A stretch of DNA of 64,000 nucleotides, from NCBI RefSeq assembly GCF_040719375.1, contig NZ_JBFDTP010000002.1:620001-684000 (forward strand), given 5' to 3'. This DNA comes from Clostridium sp. AN503 (GTDB taxonomy: Bacteria > Bacillota > Clostridia > Lachnospirales > Lachnospiraceae). The notes under the pieces were generated by a model that saw nothing but the letters and a program-made list of their open reading frames with translations, did not search any database and had not been told where the DNA came from. A program made the position numbers and the translations under genes. Positions 16,436 to 24,509 of the stretch are shown here, piece by piece; within the stretch, counting starts at the first letter, position 1, and each line of letters starts with the position of its first letter.

Positions 16436-19400
16436 ACTGGCGAAAGAGTTAGGAAAGACAAGTAAAGAGGTATTGGACATATTGCAAAAGAAAAATCAGG
16501 ATGTAAAGACGCATTCCTCAAGTGTAAATGATGAGCAGATCAATATAGTAAAGCGCGCCATGGGCGGACAGGGTGCAGGTTCCGCGGGCCGCACTGCTCC
16601 GGCGGCGAATCACGCAGCTCCGGCGGCAGGCCATACGGCGCCGGCACAGAAGCCGGCAGCGCAGGCTCCGGCGGCACAGGCAGCAGGCCAGGGAGGTTCC
16701 GCACAGAAGCCGGCGGGCGCAGCAGAGGGAGAAGCTCCAAAGAAGAAGATCGCGGCGGTATACCGTCCGCAGAATTCCCAGCAGAGGCCGCCTCAGCGTC
16801 CCCAGAATCCGGCTGCAAGGCCGCAGGGCGCAGGACGCCCGCAGGGTCAGGTCCAGGCTCAGGAGACCCCGGGAACAGCGGCGCGTGCACCTCAGCAGGC
16901 ACAGGGCAGCGCTCCGGCAGGAGCTGAGGCCAGCCGTCCGCAGGGCCAGACCAGCCAGAGCGGACAAAATACCGGCAGTGCACCGGCAAACCGCGAGGCA
17001 AGACCGCAGGGCCAGGGAGGCTATCAGGGCAACCGTGAGGCAAGACCGCAGGGCCAGGGCGGCTACCAGGGCAACCGTGAGGCAAGACCACAGGGCCAGG
17101 GCGGCTACCAGGGCAACCGTGAGGCAAGACCGCAGGGCCAGGGTTATCAGGGCAACCGTGACGGAAGACCGCAGGGCCAGGGCGGCTATCAGGGTAACCG
17201 CGACGGAAGACCACAGGGCCAGGGCTATCAGGGCAACCGCGATGGAAGACCGCAGGGCCAGGGCGGTTATCAGGGCGACAGACCGCAGGGTCAGGGCGGC
17301 TACCAGGGTAACAGACCGCAGGGCCAGGGCGGCTACCAGGGCAACAGACCGCAGGGCCAGGGTGGCTATCAGGGCAACCGTCCGCAGGGTCAGGGCGGCT
17401 ACCAGGGCAACCGTCCGCAGGGCCAGGGCGGCTACCAGGGCAACCGTCCGCAGGGCCAGGGGGGCTACCAGGGCAACAGACCGCAGGGCCAGGGCGGCTA
17501 TCAGGGCAACCGTCCGCAGGGCCAGGGCGGCTACCAGGGTAACAGACCGCAGGGCCAGGGCGGCTATCAGGGCAATCGTCCGCAGGGCCAGGGCGGTTAT
17601 CAGGGCAACCGTCCGCAGGGCCAGGGCGGCTATCAGGGCAACCGCGACGGACGTCCGCAGGGCCAGGGTGGTTTCGGTGGAAACCGCACCGGCGCAGGCA
17701 GACCGGGTCAGAGAGATGGAGCGCCGAGAAGCTTCGATACCCCGATTCAGACCAAACCGAGCAGTAACCGCCAGGTAAAAGGCGCGTATAAGAACGATAA
17801 GTACGATAAGAATAAGAGGGTGGAGGACGGCCCAAGAAGCAGAAATACAAAGATATCCAAGCATCCGTTCATCATGCCGCAGAAGACTGCGGAGGAGAAG
17901 GTGGAGGAAGTTGTAAAAGTAATCACTCTTCCCGAGGTGCTGACCATCAAGGAACTGGCTGAGAAGATGAAGCTCCAGCCGTCCGCGATCGTGAAGAAAC
18001 TGTTTTTACAGGGACAGATCGTGACCCTGAACTCAGAGATCGATTATGAGAAGGCAGAAGAGATCGCCATGGAGTACGATGTACTCTGCGAGAAGGAAGT
18101 AAAGGTCGACGTGATCGCTGAGCTTCTGAAGGAAGATGATGAGAATGAGGGCGATATGGTTTCCAGACCGCCGGTAGTCTGCGTCATGGGACACGTTGAC
18201 CATGGTAAAACTTCCCTTCTGGATGCGATCCGTGAGACCAATGTGACCTCCAGGGAGGCAGGCGGCATCACCCAGCATATCGGTGCATATACCGTAGAGG
18301 TGAAGAACCAGCTGATCACATTCCTTGACACTCCGGGACATGAGGCATTCACCGCCATGCGTATGCGCGGCGCCCAGTCTACGGATATTGCGATCCTGGT
18401 GGTTGCTGCGGACGACGGCGTGATGCCGCAGACCGTTGAGGCGATCAACCATGCGAAGGCCGCGGAAGTAGAGATCATTGTAGCGATCAACAAGATCGAT
18501 AAGCCGAGCGCCAACATTGACAGGGTAAAACAGGAGCTTGCCGAGTATGAGCTGGTTCCGGAGGACTGGGGCGGAAGCACCATTTTCGTGCCGGTATCCG
18601 CACATTCTAAGGAGGGCATCCCGGAGCTTCTGGAGATGATCCTTTTGGCAGCGGAGGTAAGGGAGCTTAAGGCCAACCCGAACCGCCGGGCAAGAGGCCT
18701 TGTCATCGAGGCTGAGCTGGACAAAGGAAAAGGACCGGTGGCTACGATCCTGGTACAGAAGGGCACCCTGCGCGTAGGCGACAATGTGACCGCAGGTCCG
18801 TGCTACGGTAAAGTACGCGCCATGATGGACGATAAGGGCCGCAGAGTAAAAGAGGCAGGTCCGTCCATGCCGGTTGAGATCCTGGGACTCAATGACGTTC
18901 CGGGCGCAGGCGATGTCCTGATGGCAACAGAGAATGAGAAAGAAGCAAGAAGCTACGCAGAGACGTTCATTGCAGAGAGCAAGAACAAGCTGCTTGAGGA
19001 TACCAAGGCGAAGCTGTCCCTGGATGATCTGTTCACCCAGATAAAGGCAGGCAACGTTAAGGAGCTGCCGATCATCGTGAAGGCAAACGTGCAGGGTTCT
19101 GTGGAGGCAGTGAAGCAGAGTCTTGTGAAGCTGTCCAACGAGGAGGTCGTGGTCAAGGTGATCCATGGCGGCGTCGGCGCGATCAACGAGTCCGATGTAT
19201 CCCTGGCATCCGCGTCCAACGCGATCATCATCGGCTTCAACGTGCGCCCGGATGTGACTGCCAAGTCCATCGCAGAGCGGGAGAAGGTTGATCTTCGCCT
19301 GTACCGCGTGATCTACCAGGCCATTGAGGATGTGGAAGCGGCCATGAAGGGCATGCTTGATCCGGTATTTGAGGAGCAGGTGATCGGCCACGCGGTCGTG

Positions 19401-19664
19401 CGCCAGACCTTCAAGGCTTCTGGCGTAGGTACTATTGCCGGTTCCTACGTGATGGACGGTAAGTTCCAGAGAGGCTGTTCCTGCCGCATTACCCGCGGCG
19501 GCGACCAGATATTCGAGGGCGCCCTTGCATCTCTCAAGCGTTTTAAAGATGATGTGAAGGAAGTGGCAACCGGGTACGAGTGCGGACTTGTCTTTGAGAA
19601 GTTCAATGATCTTCAGGAGGACGACATGGTAGAGGCATATATCATGGTCGAGGTGCCGCGCTAG
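16422..19664 (+). CDS. infB: Translation initiation factor IF-2 with a long repeat-rich N-terminal extension
   Basis: IF-2 is the GTPase that places initiator tRNA on the 30S subunit and promotes subunit joining. At 1080 residues it is much longer than the usual 740-890. Residues 1-50 form the N-terminal IF2_N domain (VNELAKELGKTSKEVLDILQ); 55-190 are Ala/Pro/Gln-rich; 190-420 are tandem PQGQGGYQG-type repeats; a second IF2_N lies near 500-550; then the G domain (GHVDHGKTS at about 589), domain II, domain III and the C-terminal fMet-tRNA-binding domain are complete. The ATG at 16422 has GGAGG 8 nt upstream; the GTG at 16416 is too close to that site. Confidence 0.96.
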   Translation: MRVNELAKELGKTSKEVLDILQKKNQDVKTHSSSVNDEQINIVKRAMGGQGAGSAGRTAPAANHAAPAAGHTAPAQKPAAQAPAAQAAGQGGSAQKPAGAAEGEAPKKKIAAVYRPQNSQQRPPQRPQNPAARPQGAGRPQGQVQAQETPGTAARAPQQAQGSAPAGAEASRPQGQTSQSGQNTGSAPANREARPQGQGGYQGNREARPQGQGGYQGNREARPQGQGGYQGNREARPQGQGYQGNRDGRPQGQGGYQGNRDGRPQGQGYQGNRDGRPQGQGGYQGDRPQGQGGYQGNRPQGQGGYQGNRPQGQGGYQGNRPQGQGGYQGNRPQGQGGYQGNRPQGQGGYQGNRPQGQGGYQGNRPQGQGGYQGNRPQGQGGYQGNRPQGQGGYQGNRPQGQGGYQGNRDGRPQGQGGFGGNRTGAGRPGQRDGAPRSFDTPIQTKPSSNRQVKGAYKNDKYDKNKRVEDGPRSRNTKISKHPFIMPQKTAEEKVEEVVKVITLPEVLTIKELAEKMKLQPSAIVKKLFLQGQIVTLNSEIDYEKAEEIAMEYDVLCEKEVKVDVIAELLKEDDENEGDMVSRPPVVCVMGHVDHGKTSLLDAIRETNVTSREAGGITQHIGAYTVEVKNQLITFLDTPGHEAFTAMRMRGAQSTDIAILVVAADDGVMPQTVEAINHAKAAEVEIIVAINKIDKPSANIDRVKQELAEYELVPEDWGGSTIFVPVSAHSKEGIPELLEMILLAAEVRELKANPNRRARGLVIEAELDKGKGPVATILVQKGTLRVGDNVTAGPCYGKVRAMMDDKGRRVKEAGPSMPVEILGLNDVPGAGDVLMATENEKEARSYAETFIAESKNKLLEDTKAKLSLDDLFTQIKAGNVKELPIIVKANVQGSVEAVKQSLVKLSNEEVVVKVIHGGVGAINESDVSLASASNAIIIGFNVRPDVTAKSIAEREKVDLRLYRVIYQAIEDVEAAMKGMLDPVFEEQVIGHAVVRQTFKASGVGTIAGSYVMDGKFQRGCSCRITRGGDQIFEGALASLKRFKDDVKEVATGYECGLVFEKFNDLQEDDMVEAYIMVEVPR
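16989..17681 (+). repeat. In-frame minisatellite inside infB (42/39/33-bp units)
   Basis: There are 19 consecutive units. Seven longer units of 42 or 39 bp (starting at 16989, 17031, 17073, 17115, 17154, 17196, 17235) encode NREARPQGQGGYQG or NRDGRPQGQG(G)YQG. Eleven 33-bp units run from 17277 to 17639 and encode (D/N)RPQGQGGYQG. A closing NRDGRPQGQGGFGG unit runs 17640-17681. All units are multiples of three, so the frame is kept, and synonymous differences between units (AAC/AAT, CGT/AGA/CGC) show they are not all recent copies. Confidence 0.95.
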
Positions 19665-19734
19665 GCCGGAAGCTTCCCCTAAGCTGCAGCCGCATTCCGT
19701 GCGGCTGGCAGAACGATCAGGAAGGAAATAAAAT

Positions 19735-20100
19735 ATGCGCAAAAACAGCATTAAGAATACAAGGATCAACATGGAGGTACAGCGGGAGTTAAGCGAGATC
19801 ATCCGTACGGAGATCAAGGACCCGCGGGTGTCAGGAGCCATGACCACGGTTGTGGCGGTGGAAGTGACGCCGGACCTCAAGTACTGCAAGGCCTATGTGA
19901 GCATCCTGGGTGATGCGGAGCAGGCAAAAGATGCAATTGTGGGATTAAAGAGCGCGGTGGGCTATATCCGCCGCGAGCTGGCCCATCGGATCAATCTGAG
20001 AAATACACCGGAGATCACATTTGTTCTGGACCAGTCCATCGAGTATGGTGTGAACATGTCCAAACTGATCGATGACGTTACCAGGGATTTAAAGGATTGA
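19735..20100 (+). CDS. rbfA: Ribosome-binding factor A
   Basis: RbfA is a cold-shock-related 30S maturation factor. The 121-residue protein has the KH-like fold with RINMEVQRELSEIIRTEIKD at the N-terminus and the family region DPRVSGAMTTVVAVEVTPDL. A ribosome site AGGAAGG precedes the ATG. Between infB and rbfA a hairpin (CAGCCGCA/TGCGGCTG, 19687-19707) without a U-tract may be a processing or pausing site. Confidence 0.95.
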   Translation: MRKNSIKNTRINMEVQRELSEIIRTEIKDPRVSGAMTTVVAVEVTPDLKYCKAYVSILGDAEQAKDAIVGLKSAVGYIRRELAHRINLRNTPEITFVLDQSIEYGVNMSKLIDDVTRDLKD

Positions 20101-20127
20101 TCGTTTTAGAAAAAGAGGTGAGTGCAG

Positions 20128-21090
20128 ATGAGCAGATTGACGGAGATGATACAGGAAGCGGCGACGATCGTAATTTTAGGGCATGTGCGCCCGGATGGAG
20201 ACTGCGTAGGTTCCTGCCTTGCTGTCTGTAACTATGTGAGGGAGCAGTATCCGGAGAAGACAGTTAATGTCTATCTGGAGAAGCCCCCGGTAAAATTCAG
20301 CTATCTGAACGGCTTTGACGAGATCAGCCAGGATGCGGTTTCCGGCAGGACATATGATCTGTGTATCTGTCTGGACAGCGGCGATAAGGGGCGTCTGGGA
20401 GATTTTGCGGTGTATCTGGATACGGCTGCAAAGAGTATCTGCCTGGACCATCACATCACCAATGCAGGCTATGCACAGGAGAATTTTGTGCTGGCGGGAG
20501 TCAGCTCTACCTGCGAGGTGCTCTGTGGTTTCCTGGATCTGGAGAAGATCAGCCGGGCGACGGCGGAGTGTATCTATACGGGTATCATCCATGATACCAA
20601 TGTGTTCAAAAACAGCAATACCACGGCAAAGACCATGGAGATGGCTGGCGCCATGATGGAAAAAGGGATAAACTTTTCCCGGATCATTGATGACAGTTTT
20701 TACAGAAAAACCTATGTACAGAACCAGATCCTGGGGCGTGCGCTGTTGGAGAGCGTGACTTTCCAGAGCGGGAAATGCATTTTCAGCGTTGTGCGCCGGA
20801 AGGATATGGACTTTTACGGTGTGGAAAGCTCTGACCTGGATGGGATCGTGGATCAGCTTAGGATCACCGAAGGCGTGGAGGTGGCAATCTTCCTGCATGA
20901 GACGGAAAACCATGTGTACAAGGTCAGCATGCGGTCCAACAACATTGTGGACGTGAGCAAGGTTGCTGCGTATTTTGGCGGCGGCGGACATATCCGCGCG
21001 GCTGGATGTACCATGAGCGGAAGCGTGCATGACGTCATCAACAACCTGTCCGGACACATTGAGAAGCAGATGAAGGAATATGAGGCATGA
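20128..21090 (+). CDS. nrnA: DHH-family bifunctional oligoribonuclease/PAP phosphatase NrnA
   Basis: NrnA degrades short RNA oligomers from the end and hydrolyses 3'-phosphoadenosine-5'-phosphate. The 320-residue protein has the N-terminal DHH domain (GHVRPDGDCVGS, CLDSGDKGRLGD, CLDHHITN) with its manganese-binding Asp/His residues and a C-terminal DHHA1 domain ending in the GGGGHIRAAGCTMSG substrate-binding loop. The ATG at 20128 has AGAGGTG upstream at good spacing. Its stop codon overlaps the truB start (ATGA). Confidence 0.93.
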   Translation: MSRLTEMIQEAATIVILGHVRPDGDCVGSCLAVCNYVREQYPEKTVNVYLEKPPVKFSYLNGFDEISQDAVSGRTYDLCICLDSGDKGRLGDFAVYLDTAAKSICLDHHITNAGYAQENFVLAGVSSTCEVLCGFLDLEKISRATAECIYTGIIHDTNVFKNSNTTAKTMEMAGAMMEKGINFSRIIDDSFYRKTYVQNQILGRALLESVTFQSGKCIFSVVRRKDMDFYGVESSDLDGIVDQLRITEGVEVAIFLHETENHVYKVSMRSNNIVDVSKVAAYFGGGGHIRAAGCTMSGSVHDVINNLSGHIEKQMKEYEA

Positions 21091-22094
21091 TGGACGGCAT
21101 CATTAACGTATATAAAGAAAAAGGCTATACCTCTCATGACGTTGTCGCGAAAATGAGAGGTATTTTGCGAATGAAAAAGATAGGCCATACAGGGACCTTA
21201 GACCCGGCGGCGGAGGGCGTGCTCCCGGTCTGCCTGGGGCGCGGCACCAAGCTGTGCGACATGCTGACAGACCGGACCAAGACCTACCGGGCGGTGCTTC
21301 TGCTGGGGCAGGAAACGGATACCCAGGACACCACAGGAATTGTGACAGCCGAGTATCCTGTCTCTGTGACAGAAGAGCAGGTGAGAGAGGCTGTGATGAG
21401 CTTTTTGGGCGTCTATATGCAGGTGCCTCCCATGTATTCCGCGCTCAAGGTCAATGGAAAAAAGCTTTACGAGCTTGCCCGTGCAGGGAAAGAGGTGGAG
21501 CGCCAGGCGAGGCAGGTGGAGATACTGGATATCTGTGTGGAGCGCGTGGACCTGCCCCGAGTGACCATGAGCGTCACCTGCACCAAAGGCACCTATATCC
21601 GCACCCTCTGTTATGACATCGGCAGGAAGCTGGGCTGCGGAGGATGTATGGAGAGCCTGCTGCGGACCAGGGTGGACCGGTTTGTACTGGAGGACAGCCT
21701 GACGCTTTCTGAGATTGAAGCGCTTCGGGACAAAGGCGAGGTAGAGCGGCATGTGATGCCGGTTGACGCGGTTTTCCTGGATCTGCCAAAGCTTACCATG
21801 ATGCCCGGCGACGGGGACAAGCTGGTACATAATGGAAATCCGTTTGTGCCGGAGCTGGCGGCATTAAGTGGCTATGACGAAGAGACCGAGAAGACGGAAG
21901 CCGGTTCTGCGCGGTCAGATGCAGGTCCGGGCTCAGGACCTGGTGCGGCAGACATCGCCGTGGAAATCGCCGCCAGGCACAGGCTTCCTCAGGCGAGGGT
22001 GTATGACAGCGCCGGTCAGTTTATCGGGATATATGGTTACCATGAGGAGAAGAAGCGGTATCAGCCGCAGAAAGTATTTCTGGGAGGCAGCTGA
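21087..22094 (+). CDS. truB: tRNA pseudouridine(55) synthase
   Basis: TruB makes pseudouridine 55 in the T-loop of tRNAs. The catalytic Asp lies in GTLDPAAEGVLPVCLGR, with further motifs KTYRAVLLLGQETDTQD and KGTYIRTLCYDIG. At 335 residues it is about 30 longer than usual. The extra length is an acidic, Gly/Ala/Ser-rich insert (about residues 265-290) before the C-terminal PUA-like domain. Starts at 21087 and 21090 are both possible; the first overlaps the nrnA stop. Confidence 0.94.
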   Translation: MMDGIINVYKEKGYTSHDVVAKMRGILRMKKIGHTGTLDPAAEGVLPVCLGRGTKLCDMLTDRTKTYRAVLLLGQETDTQDTTGIVTAEYPVSVTEEQVREAVMSFLGVYMQVPPMYSALKVNGKKLYELARAGKEVERQARQVEILDICVERVDLPRVTMSVTCTKGTYIRTLCYDIGRKLGCGGCMESLLRTRVDRFVLEDSLTLSEIEALRDKGEVERHVMPVDAVFLDLPKLTMMPGDGDKLVHNGNPFVPELAALSGYDEETEKTEAGSARSDAGPGSGPGAADIAVEIAARHRLPQARVYDSAGQFIGIYGYHEEKKRYQPQKVFLGGS

Positions 22095-22096
22095 GG

Positions 22097-23032
22097 ATGG
22101 AGATAATCACAGGAACCAGAGATTTTCAGATTCAAGAGCCGACAGTAGTGACCATCGGCAAGTTTGACGGGCGCCATAAAGGACATCAAAAGCTGCTGCG
22201 GGAGCTTTTGCGGCAGAAGGAGCAGAAAGGTCTCAAGACAGCGGTGTTTACCTTTGCCATGGCTCCGTCCGGCATTGTGTCGGGGCGTCGGCAGACCGTG
22301 ATCACCACCAACCAGGAGCGCCGCAGCAACATGGCGAAAATGGGGATGGATTATCTGGTGGAATACCCGTTCAACCAGGAGGTCGCCCATATGACGCCGG
22401 AGGATTTTGTAGCTGAGGTGCTGGTGAGGCAGATGAGCGCAAGAGCTGTGATCGCCGGACCGGACTGCAGCTTTGGCTACAAGGGCGCAGGAAATGCGGT
22501 ACTTTTGCAGGAGCTGTCCGCAAAATACGGCTTTGAAGCCATTATCATTGAAAAGGAAAAGGATGAGCAGAGGGACATCAGCAGCACCTATGTCCGGGAA
22601 GAGCTGGACCGCGGGAACATTGAGAAAGCCAATGCCCTGCTGGGCGAACCGTATACGATCCATGGTACCGTAGTCCATGGAAACCATATCGGCGGCACGC
22701 TCTTGGGATTCCCCACCGCCAATATCCTGCCTCCGCCGGAGAAGCATCTGCCCTGTTTCGGGGTTTATGTATCCCGGGTGCTGGTAGATGGAAAATGGTA
22801 TGGCGGGGTCAGCAATATAGGACGCAAGCCCACGATCCAGGGCGAAAACCCGGTTGGAGTGGAGACCTTTATCATGGGTCTGGATGAAGATCTGTATGGG
22901 AAAAATATAGAGGTGCAGCTTCTGAACTTTGAGCGTCCGGAGCAGCGGTTTGGGACGCTTGAGGAGCTGAAGGCAAGGATTGAAAAGGATAAGGAGTATG
23001 CGGCAGAATATTTACGGACGCATACATTTTGA
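22097..23032 (+). CDS. ribF: Bifunctional riboflavin kinase/FAD synthetase
   Basis: RibF phosphorylates riboflavin to FMN and adenylates it to FAD. The 311-residue protein has the N-terminal nucleotidyltransferase domain (TIGKFDGRHKGHQKLL; GPDCSFGYKGAG; STYVREELDRG) and the C-terminal kinase domain from about residue 185 (VVHGNHIGGTLLGFPTANI). It starts 2 nt after truB and ends the rimP-infB-truB operon block, with a short gap to the ybaK-like gene. Confidence 0.95.
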   Translation: MEIITGTRDFQIQEPTVVTIGKFDGRHKGHQKLLRELLRQKEQKGLKTAVFTFAMAPSGIVSGRRQTVITTNQERRSNMAKMGMDYLVEYPFNQEVAHMTPEDFVAEVLVRQMSARAVIAGPDCSFGYKGAGNAVLLQELSAKYGFEAIIIEKEKDEQRDISSTYVREELDRGNIEKANALLGEPYTIHGTVVHGNHIGGTLLGFPTANILPPPEKHLPCFGVYVSRVLVDGKWYGGVSNIGRKPTIQGENPVGVETFIMGLDEDLYGKNIEVQLLNFERPEQRFGTLEELKARIEKDKEYAAEYLRTHTF

Positions 23033-23080
23033 TGGACTTATTATATGAAAATGCAGCGCAGAAAACGGGAGGTGCGGAAT

Positions 23081-23560
23081 ATGTCGGTGGCTCAGGTAAA
23101 AAAGTATCTGGAGCAGTGGGATCTGCAGGACAAAGTAAAAGAATTTGAGGTTTCCAGCGCAACGGTGGAGCTGGCGGCCCAGGCGGTCGGCTGTGAACCT
23201 GCGAGGATCGCAAAGACCATGTCGTTTTTGGTGGACGGCAAAGCTGTGCTGATCCTGCTGGCTGGGGATGTGAAGATCGATAACCACAAGTACAAGGAAC
23301 AATTCCATACAAAGGCAGTGATGCTGAAACCGGACCAGCTTCAGGAGCTGATCGGACATCCCATCGGCGGTGTCTGCCCGTTTGATGTGAAGGACACGGT
23401 GGATGTGTATCTGGATGAATCCCTGAAGCGCTTTGAGGTAGTCTACCCGGCCGCAGGAAGCGCCAGCAGTGCGGTGGAGCTGACGCTTAAGGAGCTTGAG
23501 AAGGCTTCTAAGGCGAAGGGATGGGTGGATGTGAGTAAGATGATAGAAGGAATTGGGTAA
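23081..23560 (+). CDS. YbaK/EbsC-family aminoacyl-tRNA deacylase-like protein
   Basis: This 159-residue single-domain protein of the YbaK/ProX family hydrolyses mischarged Cys- or Ala-tRNA in trans in studied members. It shows AAQAVGCEPARIAKTMSFLV, the conserved lysine and HPIGGVCPFDVKD. The ATG at 23081 has GGGAGG upstream; an earlier in-frame ATG (23045) lacks one. It is followed by a strong intrinsic terminator, which closes the long operon. Confidence 0.88.
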   Translation: MSVAQVKKYLEQWDLQDKVKEFEVSSATVELAAQAVGCEPARIAKTMSFLVDGKAVLILLAGDVKIDNHKYKEQFHTKAVMLKPDQLQELIGHPIGGVCPFDVKDTVDVYLDESLKRFEVVYPAAGSASSAVELTLKELEKASKAKGWVDVSKMIEGIG

Positions 23561-23573
23561 GGTGGTTTTTGTG

Positions 23574-23610
23574 GCCGGTCAGATGCGTTGGCGTCTGACC
23601 GGCTGTTTTT
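23574..23610 (+). terminator. Intrinsic terminator after the ybaK-like gene
   Basis: A 10-bp perfect stem, GCCGGTCAGA (23574-23583) with TCTGACCGGC (23594-23603), a 10-nt loop and a TGTTTTTG tail. Confidence 0.9.
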
Positions 23611-23635
23611 GTTGTGCACCCGACGGCACACGTTT

Positions 23636-24364
23636 CTAAAGTTCAATGGAATTATAGTAATCTCTTATCATTTCAATAAAACATTTCTCGGCTTCTCCAA
23701 ATACGGTACCCCTGCGGAATGCAAGGCTCTGGGTCCAGATCTCTTTGGGAGTAAGAGAGTAGCAGGTAACGCCGTCATTTTCTTTCGGCATACAGTTGCT
23801 CATCAGGATTGAGGGAGCTACCCCTGCCTGGACCATATGATATGCCATCTGCCGTTGGGAAAATTCCACAAGCGTAATGGGAGTAAAACCTGCTGCGTTA
23901 AAATGCTGGTCCGCAATGGTACGGATGCCGGTGTTCTTTTCCATGAGGACGAAGGGGGAGTCCTTAAGCAGCCTTAGATCCAAAACCCCATGCGGCGTGC
24001 GGCAGTTCTGGTCCCCGAATGCCAGAGGATGGTCCGGAGGGAGCATCAATACGACTTCACAGGGATGGATGGGGATATGTTCAAGCTCAGGTGGGCTGAT
24101 GACAGCGTGTCCAATGACTGCAATATCGGTCTTTCCCGAGAGCAGAGAGGACTCAAGCGTATGTACGCTCCCTTCTACAAGATTGATGGTAAACTGTGGA
24201 TACCGCTCATGGAACAGGGGAAACACGTGACAGAACATCTCTGCGCAGCCGTGGGTGATCCCAAGATTGATCCGGCCCTTCTGGCTTCCGGCAATCTCTG
24301 CAAGCGTCTTTTGGGTCTGTTTCTGGATATTTAGTATCTGCATTGCAGATTCAACATAGGACAA
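23636..24364 (-). pseudogene. LysR-type effector domain lacking the DNA-binding domain (truncated regulator)
   Basis: The 242-residue frame aligns with the linker helix and the whole two-lobed co-inducer-binding domain of a LysR regulator (KGRINLGITHGCAEMF, PLFHERYPQFTINLVEG, GKTDIAVIG). The roughly 65-residue winged HTH that should precede it is missing: a stop codon lies immediately upstream in frame, and only about 145 bp separate it from the next gene. The only start available is a TTG without a good ribosome site. It most likely is a 5'-deleted remnant. A free-standing ligand-binding protein is possible but less likely. Confidence 0.75.
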
Positions 24365-24458
24365 TCAGAAGGAGGCTATGGCAGGAGCCAGGCTGCATCC
24401 AGGTGCAGAAAAATATTATAAAGAAATCGGTTTGATTGATTGACAAAAGATCAAAATA

Positions 24459-24493
24459 GAAAAGTCCTCCGGGTTTTGCCTGGAGGACTTTTC
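24459..24493. terminator. Bidirectional intrinsic terminator
   Basis: A 12-bp stem (GAAAAGTCCTCC with GGAGGACTTTTC) closes an 11-nt loop, with A-rich and T-rich flanks. It terminates the DUF1846 gene on the minus strand. Confidence 0.85.
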
Positions 24494-24509
24494 TATATGC
24501 AGCGATATA

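Noticed and set aside
16989..17681. CRISPR-like regular repeats
   Set aside because: Units are directly adjacent coding repeats without unique spacers and lie inside an essential gene.
16518..17864. Long minus-strand open frames (448 and 436 codons) under infB
   Set aside because: They are by-products of the in-frame repeat array and GC-rich codons of infB. Products are low-complexity, there is no ribosome site, and they lie antisense to a certain gene.
18033..19889. 618-codon minus-strand frame antisense to infB/rbfA
   Set aside because: It shadows conserved infB codons; no domain recognised and no ribosome site.
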